A model generated the notes under the pieces. It ran no database searches. It worked only from the letters and a program-made list of their open reading frames with translations, and was not told where the DNA came from. From positions 744,001 to 808,000 of the forward strand of contig NC_089188.1 of the NCBI RefSeq assembly GCF_947507565.1: a stretch of DNA of 64,000 bases. The letters are read 5' to 3'. The stretch comes from Oscarella lobularis (lineage: Eukaryota; Porifera; Homoscleromorpha; Homosclerophorida; Oscarellidae). Position numbers and translations under genes: made by a program. Below, piece after piece: positions 53,811 to 64,000 of this stretch (its first letter is position 1; every line of letters starts with the position of its first letter).

Positions 53811-54800
53811 TCTAATAATATTAGAGCTGGACCAACTATCGAAGAGGAAACACAGAACAAGGAAAAAAATTTTCTACTTTGGCACTTTGGTTGTGTCGCT
53901 TACAGTTTATAATATTGAGTATCATTGTCATGTCTGTGATATTTGGTACCCTTTTATAGCTGAGAGAGTATAACAGTGAACGTACCTCAGTTTGGCTTAA
54001 ATTTTCCCTTTTTTGCAATTTTTTTACTTTGACTTTTCTCCTCTGCCTCGAAACATAAAAAATCTGATCAGTTGCGCGCGCTACACATCGCTGTCTCCGT
54101 ACTGCTTATTTTATGTAAATTATTTTGTGTCGCATCGGCCGCTTGTTCGGCATTTGATTAACTGATCAAAAGAATCAAGAAGGAAGATGGCGATCGACAA
54201 AACAATTTTTAAATGATAAAAAGATTGATTTCTAAGCGGTAGACAACCATTATGCGCAATTAGGAGGATCTCTTTTGGCGAATCGCTATTGGGAATTCCA
54301 TTTGGAGATCACGCAGGCGATCAACTAAAATTACCAGAAGCGTTGTGCTCCTTAGTCAGCATTAAAGTTTTGCATCTTTCGGTTTCATATTCCACGCGAT
54401 CTGTATGAAAGAACGTATACGACTCAAAACACAAAATCGTGGCTAAAGGCAAATTTAAATATATATACCCGTTGCCCAGATCAGCTCCTTTAACTTTTGT
54501 TGCTATAGATCTTATTATGTTCACAGTATCTGTTCGGCTTTGTCTGCGCAATTTTAATGACGCTATTAGGCCAAAAAGGGATCTGAATAAATTACTGCGC
54601 CAGGGTAAATTATTTAATATACAGGAAACAGCATAGAGAAATGCCGTCGCTGACTATTATACAGGAGACGGCATAGAGATTTCAGACATATTTCTGCGAT
54701 GCCTTGCACATCGAAGACCGAAGGTGCGCTGAGACCTTGACGGCTAAATTAGGAAATGAGGCGGATGGAAATCTTTTCAGCCACATGTCCAAGGCCGGCT
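53811..54800. other. Stretch without a gene
   Basis: AT-rich with short frames. CGCATAGAGA-type repeats occur near 54625-54690 (ACAGGA-ACAGCATAGAGA twice). No gene supported. Confidence 0.4.
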
Positions 54801-54803
54801 CAC

Positions 54804-54857
54804 GGGGGGGGGGGGGGGGGGAGGGGGGGGGGGGGCCGGGGGGGCCATGGCCCCCCC
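54804..54857. repeat. Long G run ending in a perfect palindrome
   Basis: About 38 G over 41 bases, broken only by one A and one CC, ending in GGGGGGGCCATGGCCCCCCC, a 20-bp perfect palindrome. It is followed by AACTTTTTGG. It may be a hAT-like element end or a G-quadruplex former. Confidence 0.8.
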
Positions 54858-54949
54858 AACTTTTTGGCCAATGGTAATATATAAATAATAATAATTACCA
54901 AAAACTTTTCTTGCTTCACCGTCGTGCGTAGGAAAGCTTTCTCTTGGTC

Positions 54950-56780
54950 ATAATGCTGCTGTTTCTAAGTCACGTAGCTCATTCACGTGGCTTTTGACGC
55001 TCACGCACGAGATCCGGGAATAGCAGTGATCGTTAATAGTCTTAGTTTCCCGTCCTTGAAGACTTCTTTGTGCGAGGGGTGGCTTTCTCGGGAAGTTTGC
55101 TCGAAACGGGAGCTGCTCTCGCTTATCGGTGTGCTTCATCACGCCAGCACGGTTATTCGCCCGGGCCGCTCCTTCGTGCGTCGGTTGATCGATCTCTTGA
55201 CGTCGGTGCGTCTCTTGGATCGCCCGCTGCGCCTGAACTGCAGCGCTAGCGAAGACATCGCATGGTGGCACGCTATGGCGGCGGATTGGAATGGTGTTGG
55301 TTGGTTCGATGCTCTCGGTCTCCGCTCGCCGTCTGTTTTCCTGCAGTCCGACGCGTCTGGCTCTTGGGGGTGCGGCGTGCGCTGGGGCGATCGCTGGTTT
55401 CAGTGGCAGTGGTGCGAGCGGTGGGAGCCTCGTCCGATTGCCCCCAAGGAAGCGCTTCCGGTTGTTCTGGCGGCTGCAGTCTGGGGCCCTCAGTGGCGAG
55501 GGCTGGCGGTCCTGGTGGAGAGCGATAATTCAACGGTGGTTGCGGCGGTGAAGTCGGGTAGCTCGAAGGACTCCCAAGTCATGCGATTGACACGCGTGCT
55601 TCAGTTTTTGGCCGCGAAGAATGGCTTTGTGATTTCGGCTCGTCACGTTCCGGGGAAGGACAACTCCGTGGCCGACACTCTCTCACGTGAGAAACCGTCT
55701 GACGAATTTCTTTCTTCCGTGCAGTTGCGTCTCGAACCGGATCGCTTGCCTCCGGAGCTCGTCGCTTGGATCGACGCTCCGCAGTGGACGTCGGTCGCCT
55801 GGAGAAAGTTGCAGCAAAGCTATTGGACAGCGGTTTAGCGTCGTCGACGCGTCGCTCGTACTCCTCAGGCCAGAGGGCCTTTCTATCGTTCTGTGCGCAG
55901 GCTCGGCGCTCGCCCCTTCCGGCGGGCGAGAATGATTTGTGTTTGTTCGTGGCATGGTTAGTGGATAACGGTCTGGCGTACTCTACGATAAAGTGTTACC
56001 TGGCGGCCGTCCGTCAGCTGCACATCGCCGCGGGGCTCGCCAATCCTTTCCTCACTGATACGCCTCGGCTCGCGTTGACGCTTCGGGGTCATCGGCGCTC
56101 GGGCCGTACTCCTGGGTCTTCGCGGCCACAACGGTTACCGATTACCCCGGACGTGCTGCGGGCTCTCTACAATATCTGGAACCGCGCACTGGGAGCTTAT
56201 TTGTCGAAGCTCCTTTGGGCGGCTTGCTGCACTGGTTTCTTTGGTTTCCTGCGAGCGGGTGAGTTCACTGTCGACTCTGCGGCAGCCTTTGACCCGGAGG
56301 CGCACCTCACGCCTGGCGACGTCGCTTTCGACTCTCTGCAGGCCCCATCGCTCGTGGCTATTCGCATCAAGCAGTCTAAGACGGACCCCTTCCGTCAGGA
56401 AGCTTCGGTGGTGCTCGGGCGTACGGGTTGTTGGCTATGCCCGGTAGCTGCGCTGGCGGCCTACTTGGCGGTGAGAAGTTGGTCGGTGGGCCCTCTCTTC
56501 CGTTTCGAGAGCGGCGCCCCTCTCTCTCGCTCTGCCTTGGTAATATTCGTGCGCGCGGCTCTCCGGCAGGCCGGCCTTCCAGCGGCCTCCTACTCCGGCC
56601 ACAGTTTCCGCATCGGGGTGGCAACCACGGCGGCTTCGTTGGGTTTGGAGGACTCCGCGGTTCGGGCGCTCGGTCGCTGGCGCAGTTCGGCTTTTCATCG
56701 GTATATTCGTCATCCTCCGCCGGCGGTCGCGGATTTTTCTTGCCGTTTGGCGTCGTCGGCGAAGGACCTTGTGTAACCGC
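54950..56780 (+). mobile_element. DIRS-like (tyrosine-recombinase) retroelement fossil, incomplete
   Basis: Two overlapping open regions on plus: the end of a reverse transcriptase with RNase H (about 54987-55838) and a tyrosine recombinase of about 336 residues (55766-56776). The order and overlap are typical of the DIRS/Ngaro group. The 5' parts and terminal repeats are not present, so the copy is incomplete. What remains looks open with little decay, suggesting a fairly young insertion. Its GC content is far above that of the flanks. Confidence 0.85.
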
Positions 56781-57561
56781 TGTTTGGTGTCTTGAACGAA
56801 AATTAATGGTTCTGCACAGTACTGCAGCCTATGTTATTTGCGAAGCCGAAAGAAAGCCATGGAAGAGCGGACACAAGAATGAATCTGATAAAAGAAGGCT
56901 TCAACTCTAAAAAGAAGCTGGAATTCGTATATGAACAAGGGGAAAGCTTCGACCATTCGACCGCCAAACGCGCGGGCGGTCAAATCTCTTTAGCCTGAGA
57001 CGCGTAGTGAATAAAAATGATGTAGCGCAACTTTGGTTTGTTGCGTATAAGCGATGGAAAGAAAAAAAGATATGCTAGTAAAGGAAAGGACGAAGTTTCA
57101 GCCAACTTCGGACGACCTAACGCGCGGTAGCGAACGACCCCCCCTGCTATACTCCCTGCTATTAATACTGCATGACGTGTCTAACGCGCGTAGATATGTG
57201 CGATGGCTGGCTTCCCGGGCTGGCTTCGACTTATGCCGACAACTGTCCAGTGAGCTAGAATTCCTACTGATGCGTCATTTTCATTGATTAATGAAGAAGC
57301 ATCTCTGTGTCAGAAAAAGACCTGATAATTTGCGTTTCCTGAGGGGCAGTGAGCAAATTAAATGCAGACTTTCAAAATCACAGCCGACCAAACATTTCAT
57401 CAGTTTCGCATACTTTTATAGCACTTTGTAAACGCCACGCAAACAAACAAAACACAAACTTTACAAGTACAAGGTAAAGTCTGGCTATGAGTGCACCTCC
57501 TAATTTATAATTTAACATACCTTTCTACTTGCAATCCATTTCCTCTTTGTACTGACCCGCA
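56781..57561. other. Stretch between the DIRS-like fossil and importin alpha
   Basis: No supported gene; short frames at 57054-57287. It includes the importin 3' untranslated region on minus. Confidence 0.4.
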
Positions 57562-60112
57562 TTAGAAATTGAAATCCCCCTGAGGCACTCCAGCATCGAA
57601 TTGGAAATTATTGTCAGTAGTTTGAGGAGCAAGTGCTTCATCTTCATCCCCCTACAAGCATTACAAATGTCTTTGGCTAAGCTAATCGATTAGACGGGCG
57701 CACCGCTGGCGAAAAATAAGCATCGATGATATCGTACGCGAGCTTGTATATTTCAACGTTGTCATGCTGCTGCAGTTGCTCTATTATATCCAAGCCTAAG
57801 AAAAAAGAATAAATAAGAACGCCGCGAAAAAAGCAGAATGGCTACCTCCAGCTTCTTCGATGAGATTGGCAACAGCCTGGGCTTCATTTCCGGCCATTTT
57901 TAGCATGGTCAAAATGGCGTCCAATATGACTTGAACGACTTGCATATCTCGAACTTGGAGAAGTTGACAGAGAGGCGGAATGACGCCCGCCTTAATTAGC
58001 GTGCCAACTTGAGCAGCCGTTCCGCCGACTGTGAAGTTGCTCACGGCCCACGCCGCCTCCTTCTGGGCGCGATATTCTCCATGCGTCAGAACAACAATCA
58101 AGTGCGGAACGAGTCCAGCATCAATGACAGCCTTGACGAAACAAAACGTTAGAACAAACACAGGATTTCTTCCTCGATGCCATATACTTGGATTTGGCTT
58201 TCATTTCCCGCCGTTATGTTCGAAATTACCCACGTGGTTTCCTACGAAAACAAAGCTTCTGTAAATTCTGTGTTCCGTCCCGGCTCTCACCTCACCCTGA
58301 CTATGTTTTCTTTTCGAAAGGAGAGTAAGCGGGAGAAGTGCTGCAGGCAACCACAATCGATACAGACCTAAATCAACACGTGAGCGTAAACGCAATTAAG
58401 TAGACTCCCTCCTCGTTCTTCTATACTTGCGTCTGTTCATCAGTTCCTGTCACAATGTTGCCTATCGCGCGGATGGCGGGCATCAGCATCTTGCGGCGAT
58501 CGGACTCAAGAAGAGGGACGATGTGTTGAACGAGACCAGAATCAGCAACCACCTTTTAAAACACACAAAAATCGTCACGCATAACGAGACATTTTCATCG
58601 CTGGATAATTTATGAACAGTCAAAAATAATGCTAACTTCGTTCTGGGATACGGTATTTATCTTAGCAACACCTACTTGTATTTGATCATTTCCGCTATCC
58701 GTTAGATATGTGACAGCCCAGCAGATGTCCGACTTGACAGCAATGTCCTCGTGCAAAATCAGTTGACCAATAACAGGAAGAAGCTGCGCAAGATTATATC
58801 CAATAGAGAGAAACACAACAGACTGTTTGTTTCTCACCTCACAGACAGCATGGAAGGGCGGCGGCGGGTTGCTATAACGACACAAATTTGAAATCACCCA
58901 AGCAATATTTCTCATAAACTCGATCTAGAGAAAGTAACGTAAAACAACTATTGTAGCCAATTGGGCATCACCATACGGGAATGTCGGCAGTGATTCGACT
59001 CAGTAAGGGCCTAATGACTCCGTGACTAATCACATAGTCTCTACACTCAGCACTATCGCCTAAAGAAGACGTAAAATCTCCAAAAATAAATATCAAATAG
59101 ACATTACCAATAATATTTCCTAATCCCCACAATGCCTGACTGCCCACATGCCGATACGAGGACGACAATAATTTAATCAGTAAAGGTACAGCGCCTTGTA
59201 GAGAAAGAAAAGCAACTGAAAGTCAACCCTGCTAATTTCATTTACTTTTACCGCATTGAATCACAGCCTTGGTATGATCCGAGGTCCCCGAAGCAATATT
59301 GGTCAAAGCCCAGCAGGCTTCATACTGCAACGTCGGCCTAAAGACAGGAGACTCTAAAGGGGAGATTAACATAAAACACATAAATTCACATTTCATCCAC
59401 GGTGAGACTATTGACCAATTCCGGCAAGATGTTGGCCCTTCAAAACATCGTTTATGCCATTATGCTTACGTATGGTCCGACCTTACTTGATGAAGTAGTC
59501 GATCGGGGCTTGAGGCGTTCGAGACAAGCATTTCCTTAGCGCGCGCGCCGTCAGTCATTCAGAGAGAGAGACTCGCGATCGCACTCCGCTTTTCCTTACC
59601 TCGCCGTGCGTACCGCCTGCAATTTCTCCGATAGATTCGTGCTCGCTATAGCCTAAAAACGACGTCGATTGCGTTACGCGTTAGTGAAAAGCAAAATGGC
59701 GGGCGAAGGCAAACACGTGATCGCTTCGCAGACTTCACCTCGGACAATTGATCGAGCTTGTCGGCCATTTTGAACTAAGATCGCGCGTTATTCTAGCACG
59801 AGGTTGACAACGAGAGCGACGACTCACCGCTCCATCCGAATCGTCGCCGACAGCGTCCACTTCATCCACGTTTCGTCGTTTTAGTAGATTCTCGTCGCGT
59901 TTGTGCTGCGTTTTCATGTTGTGAAAACGATTGCCGCTCTGGTTCGCCTGTGGGCTTACTTTTCGAAGTTCGACGGTGACAGCGTTTCGTCGCCGACGCA
60001 TTTCCTGCCGAAACGCGCTGAATTCGGATCGACGCAACGTTTCGCGCGCTCGTGTGCTAACCTCCTGGTCCCTGCCTTTGTTCTTGAAGCTTTTCAGGCG
60101 GCCTTCCGACAT
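57562..60112 (-). CDS. Importin alpha, KPNA3/4 subfamily
   Basis: Importin alpha binds nuclear localisation signals and carries cargo with importin beta through the nuclear pore. The start [17 protein letters not shown] (60112) plus [15 protein letters not shown] (about 60010-59965) and [18 protein letters not shown] (about 59905-59850) form the importin-beta-binding domain. Armadillo exons follow: [15 protein letters not shown] (59525), [45 protein letters not shown] then [80 protein letters not shown] then [12 protein letters not shown], and [20 protein letters not shown]. The end is [15 protein letters not shown] with DFNF at the stop (57562). The ARM Trp/Asn array that holds signals is kept. 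CRDYVIS and the KGRD N-terminus favour KPNA3/4. All exons are open with clean introns. Confidence 0.93.
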
Positions 60113-60590
60113 GTTCGACGACGTTTCGGCTCGCGACCGCTTACGAATGGAATGGGTCAACCTTTGTTCGAGAGCATGCGCGGGGTGTAGCGTCACGTGT
60201 GGTTCCGGGAACGCGATAACTCGGGTGACGTAAATTTAGCTTCCGGTGCACCTAACGAATTACCTATAGATTGGCTCAAATTTAATAACAACTTAACTTT
60301 TGCAAAAAGCTAACTATTTAGGTACAGAATTTGCGGGTGTTTGACTTCTGCGTTCATTATCATCATTGTCATCATCAAAGTCTGTTGCTATTTCGTCTAT
60401 TATTTCTTCTAGTAAGCAACGACAGTAAAATTCCGGATTCGTTAACCTATATAGATCAGACAGTCACACAGTCACATCAGAAAGATCAGACTGATACACG
60501 TCATACAATAATTGATCCATTGTCCAATGAAGAGACCTGGCTTGGAATTCTTTAGGACAATTTGTCAAGCCTTCTAATTTTCTAAACGAT
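60113..60590. other. Intergenic region upstream of importin alpha
   Basis: The importin promoter should lie here, just beyond 60112; no TATA or CCAAT box is obvious. A CATCAT-type simple stretch lies at 60358-60378. Confidence 0.4.
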
Positions 60591-63500
60591 CTAACGCGTA
60601 ATTTTACGCAATGTATCAGCCGTGACGTCTAACCCTTGCTCTGTAGCCCTCCACGTAGCACGTCTACCGTCAATCGTATTCAATTCTCTAAGCTCCAGAA
60701 CTCGAACGTGAGTCCCATTCTACGTACCAAAGGTATGCAGTATCATCTAATGTCATGCAAAGTTCATTTTACCTGAGAATGAGATAGAATAAGCGTTCCT
60801 CCATTGTGATGTCCCAATGACATTAGCGAAGATTTTCGAAGAAACGACTGCCTATGACTTAGCTGGCAACCGCGACTCCGCAGCTCTTCGTCTGCCTCCT
60901 CGGGATTGCATATGACCAAGGTACCTGATGCAATCGAATAGGCACGAAGCGTCCCGAAGAAATTAACAAACACGTAGTCAGACTGAGTCAGAGCCAAGAC
61001 ACGAGATACCTCAAGAAAAGAACCATCAGAGAGATCGTGATTATAGTTCAGACGCGGAAACGTATTGTATGCACCTGGAACGAGCAGCACGAACTCGATT
61101 CCATGCAGTCGAGGAATTGCTGCTCGGTGAGGGAAACGTCAATGCACGTAGGCGGCAGCGAAGGCGATCGCAGATTCAACACAACTATGCTGATATGAGG
61201 AGCTAAAAATGCGGTGTGCGAAATAATTTTAATCACAACCAATACTATTCTTACGCCTTGGTTTGAATGACGGAAAAAGAAGCATGATGGCGAGGTCTTG
61301 CGTGCTCGGGTTGAGATGAGAATCGAGAATTTTACTCGCCGCGCTTTTCTCGGGCTTGTACAATTGGGTTGCGTACTCAGATAGTTCCCCGTTGGATTTG
61401 TGATAGGTGACGATGTGAAACGTTTTACCGGATTCAGGCACGACAGGCGGAGCATAGATGTGAACCTGAAAAGCGGAAGCCGGAAGTATAATTCCCGTCT
61501 GAAATCAATCGATTCTATTTACCACAAAATTTCCTGTTCTATCTGAATGCCATGGCACTGTTGATAACTCTTCATCTCTTATAGCCTCCATAGCTATAAA
61601 AGTACTATTACCATCAAATCATGACGTGTTGATACATATACATAAAACTTGCCTTGGCTTCTTCTCGTCGCTAGTTGTTGCAGCGTTTGCTTCTTTTTGC
61701 CTGCAAGTTTTCGTACGTCAGAAAATTCAATCTTAATAAGAAGAGATCTTTTGGTTAATTAATTTATATATCCATTATAGCAAATATCTTAGAGACTTTG
61801 GGACTTGATCCAAACGATGGTTTAAAGACCCGTTCATTCCAATCTATTCGGCACTTTCGAACAGGAACAAACCAGCCATAGCCAGTCTGACAGGATCTTA
61901 ATCCGTTTACTTTATTACGTCATTTCTGAAGTCACATTCTCTTACTTTTCCCGTTTCCAGTACATCAAATTTCCGCCTTCGTCCAATGACAGCATTTCGT
62001 TGTTCAAACGTAAATGTTCAAGTAGTATAACTCTCGATTTATGACCCTTGAACAGTATGGCCTAAACACCCCCATCACAACGCTAAAACCGATCCAATTG
62101 TTCGTCTTCACCCTGAGCTGCTTTCCGATTCTGTAAGCCTTTTCCTGCTGCTTTTCATTAACGTGAATAGGCCTGTTTGTATCCGTAATTTTTAAAATGC
62201 TTCCATTATTCAACGCAATAACAAATTGGCTCTGCGTTCCGAGAAGACTAAACCCGGGAACAAAGTTCCCTATCACGGGAAAGGGCAAAGTCTCTTTACG
62301 CTGCGACGTCCCAGAAAACGGACCTAAAACCATATCGAACATTACTCGGTTGAAAAACTTTCTACTAATAATTGCCTTCAACAAAAAGAAAATTTTCTGG
62401 ACTCAGCGTTAGAAGATTGTTCAGTTGACCAACAGTTCCTGCCATTCGATCGAAAATCGTGATTTATCTTAAGATTATAAATATTTATACCAAGAGCATC
62501 CTTCTTCTGCAGCACTCTATCCGCAGAATGAGCTAATGACCAGAGTCGAAGAAACCCCTACGTACACACCGTAAGTCCCATCCCCAATGTCCTCTCTGTG
62601 CAGGTTACCTACCAAAGAGTCAATCGTTAGAATACGAGAAGAATCTTGACTCCACGCCAGGTTGATAATTGACGCTTGAATTTGAGCCGTCTGATGACGC
62701 ACAATTCGCGGAGGCTGATAATAGAAATCCAATATAAAAATATCCCCTACATAGAAGACGTTGGCATTAGTACCAAAATACTTGTATGAGTAATCAATTA
62801 CCTAATAAACTCCCTAAAGCTATATATCTATCGATATAATCAGTCTTTGACACAGATATTCCTCTTGCGTGGTCAGGAAGTTGAATCCAGGATACAAGAG
62901 ATTTACATTGCTACAAAGAAATTGTAAATCCACAATCACAAATTTGGGCCATACCTCCCAATAGTCCATTTCCGCTTCACGATATATTTCTGATATTACC
63001 TTCGTCGGCGATGTGATGCCAAGAAACTCAATCAAAGTCACGTCCTCATCCTCGATCTCAGGACTGAAAAACCGTAAAGTAGTTACTACTAAAGATCAAC
63101 TTTGATATCTCATACCCTGATTGGCGTATTTGCGTTTGCATTCCTGTTCCAATCCAAGAAGAGAGTGAATGCCGGTAAATGTCGTGCCTAATACATAATA
63201 GAGACACTTTCGTTATCATGTCCTCTCCCTCACTTCCGCTTTCTAGACTTCGTCATCTCTTTATATGAATTTTGTACCAGCTGATGAAGTCCTGGATTAT
63301 GTGCATTTCCATGACTGGCTACGCTCTAAATAAATTTTCGCTAAGTGAGGTGTATGCCAGATGAAGCCCACAAACCTCTGATGTCTCGATAAAGAGTGAA
63401 AATACAATCTTTTCTGACATTGCAAAGGCGTCTATCACTTCTGTGACTATCTCCTTACAAAATGCGGGCATTTCCTACAGATATAAATAATTTTCAACTA

Positions 63501-64000
63501 AATCCTAGGAATCTATTTAATTAAAGTCAAACTTTATCTATGATTTCGTAAAGTATGGCCTGTGCTTCCTTATGCATTGAAAGCAGACGTTTTTCTCTTT
63601 CCAGTTTTCGTCTCTCGTTTTCCCAAATAATCCTTAACAAAAATCAATAAATGAAAAGACTAATTGACGCGTGTCATCCCACTCACTCTTGCGTTTTAAT
63701 GTCAATAGCATCAAAACCAACCAAAGTCACCTGATCCATAGCCTGATCGACTAACTCCAACAACAAGTCCCGGACCTGAGTTTTCCAAATAATTTTGAAA
63801 ATCTAGATATAAATACTAAGTATCTCAGGTCAGATTACCATGTGGTAGTCCATAATTTGCCAATCTTCATATGAACGGATGTCAAACTCCCCGTGATATT
63901 CCAGCACTCCTCCACTAAAAACTTTCTTCTCTTGCCACTCCAAAACTTCTTTTCTAATTAATTATCAGATATCCAATTATCCATTCAAAGTACCCCACAA
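60591..64000 (-). CDS. Large beta-propeller-like protein, 3' part
   Basis: At least fifteen short minus-strand exons run from the window edge to a stop at 60591, so the 5' end is outside. The upstream exons are helical: LEWQEKKVFSGGVLEYHGEF, IWKTQVRDLLLELVDQAMDQ, IIWENERRKLEREKRLLSMH and FCKEIVTEVIDAFAMSEKIV (63960-63380). Then FTGIHSLLGLEQECKRKYAN, EDVTLIEFLGITSPTKVISE, and propeller-like strands: RHQTAQIQASIINLAWSQDS (about 62690), SLLGTQSQFVIALNNGSILK (about 62230), FHIVTYHKSNGELSEYATQL (about 61410), LALTQSDYVFVNFFGTLRAY (about 60990), ending VRVLELRELNTIDGRRATWR (about 60690). I do not know the family; a cilium-associated WD protein such as WDR93 is one guess. Reading frames seem intact. 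Confidence 0.55.

Noticed and set aside
54950-56780. Bacterial contamination suggested by high GC and a tyrosine recombinase
   Set aside because: The adjoining reverse transcriptase/RNase H region and the overlap are typical of DIRS-type elements in animals.
60331-60555. 74-residue ORF upstream of importin alpha
   Set aside because: Starts in a CATCAT simple repeat and has no recognisable domain.
1-64000. tRNA or rRNA genes
   Set aside because: I looked for A/B-box pairs and conserved rRNA blocks by eye and saw none; a tRNAscan-SE run would settle it.

Overview
The window comes from an animal nuclear genome, most likely a sponge or another early-branching marine invertebrate. The animal signal is a KLF factor, a WT1-like zinc-finger gene, a cadherin, a Boule-type RRM gene, a TPR/death-domain gene and an importin alpha of the KPNA3/4 group. 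Genes are packed close together and have many GT-AG introns of only 30-200 bp. Several families of mobile DNA interrupt them. The species assignment is inference; no rRNA or mitochondrial marker is present.

Region 1 (1-14.4 kb) holds at least ten pieces of conserved host genes on both strands, most truncated or out of frame: the C-terminal half of MSH2, the N-terminus of NOG1/GTPBP4, an apparently intact KLF gene, the last exons of a cathepsin, a cadherin C-terminus, a WT1-like four-finger gene, an internal piece of a glycolipid transfer protein, TMED2, a phospholipase B-like gene, a Boule-like RRM gene and a RalGAP-alpha-like piece. Genes elsewhere in the window (importin alpha, long element frames) read cleanly, so uniform sequencing error does not easily explain the damage.

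Region 2 (14.46-27.95 kb) is a satellite of about 43-bp units, each able to form a hairpin. A 10.2-kb Ginger-like DNA transposon splits it at 16816-27011. The transposon has terminal and subterminal inverted repeats, an intron-containing integrase-type transposase and a Ulp1-like cysteine peptidase.

Region 3 (28-42.4 kb) is the most novel part. It has three two-exon genes coding for very small RING-CH-like finger proteins with a shared helical tail ending in YYEVLLGFL or a variant, and two copies of a second small coiled-coil gene (GPLHV family). A diverged RPA-like OB-fold gene lies on the opposite strand. Most of the small genes have an AATAAA signal 40-70 bp past the stop. Families of imperfect repeats fill the spaces, and a young Ty3/Gypsy element with LTRs of only about 60 bp (36033-40254) sits inside the cluster.

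Region 4 (42.4-57.5 kb) contains the 3' part of another Gypsy fossil, an ankyrin-repeat gene, two inverted-repeat elements, a TPR gene with tandem death domains whose end runs into a foldback element, an unrecognised gene carrying a fresh 312-bp tandem duplication, and an incomplete DIRS-like fossil. Region 5 (57.5-64 kb) has an intact importin-alpha gene and the 3' part of a gene for a large beta-propeller-like protein, both on the minus strand.
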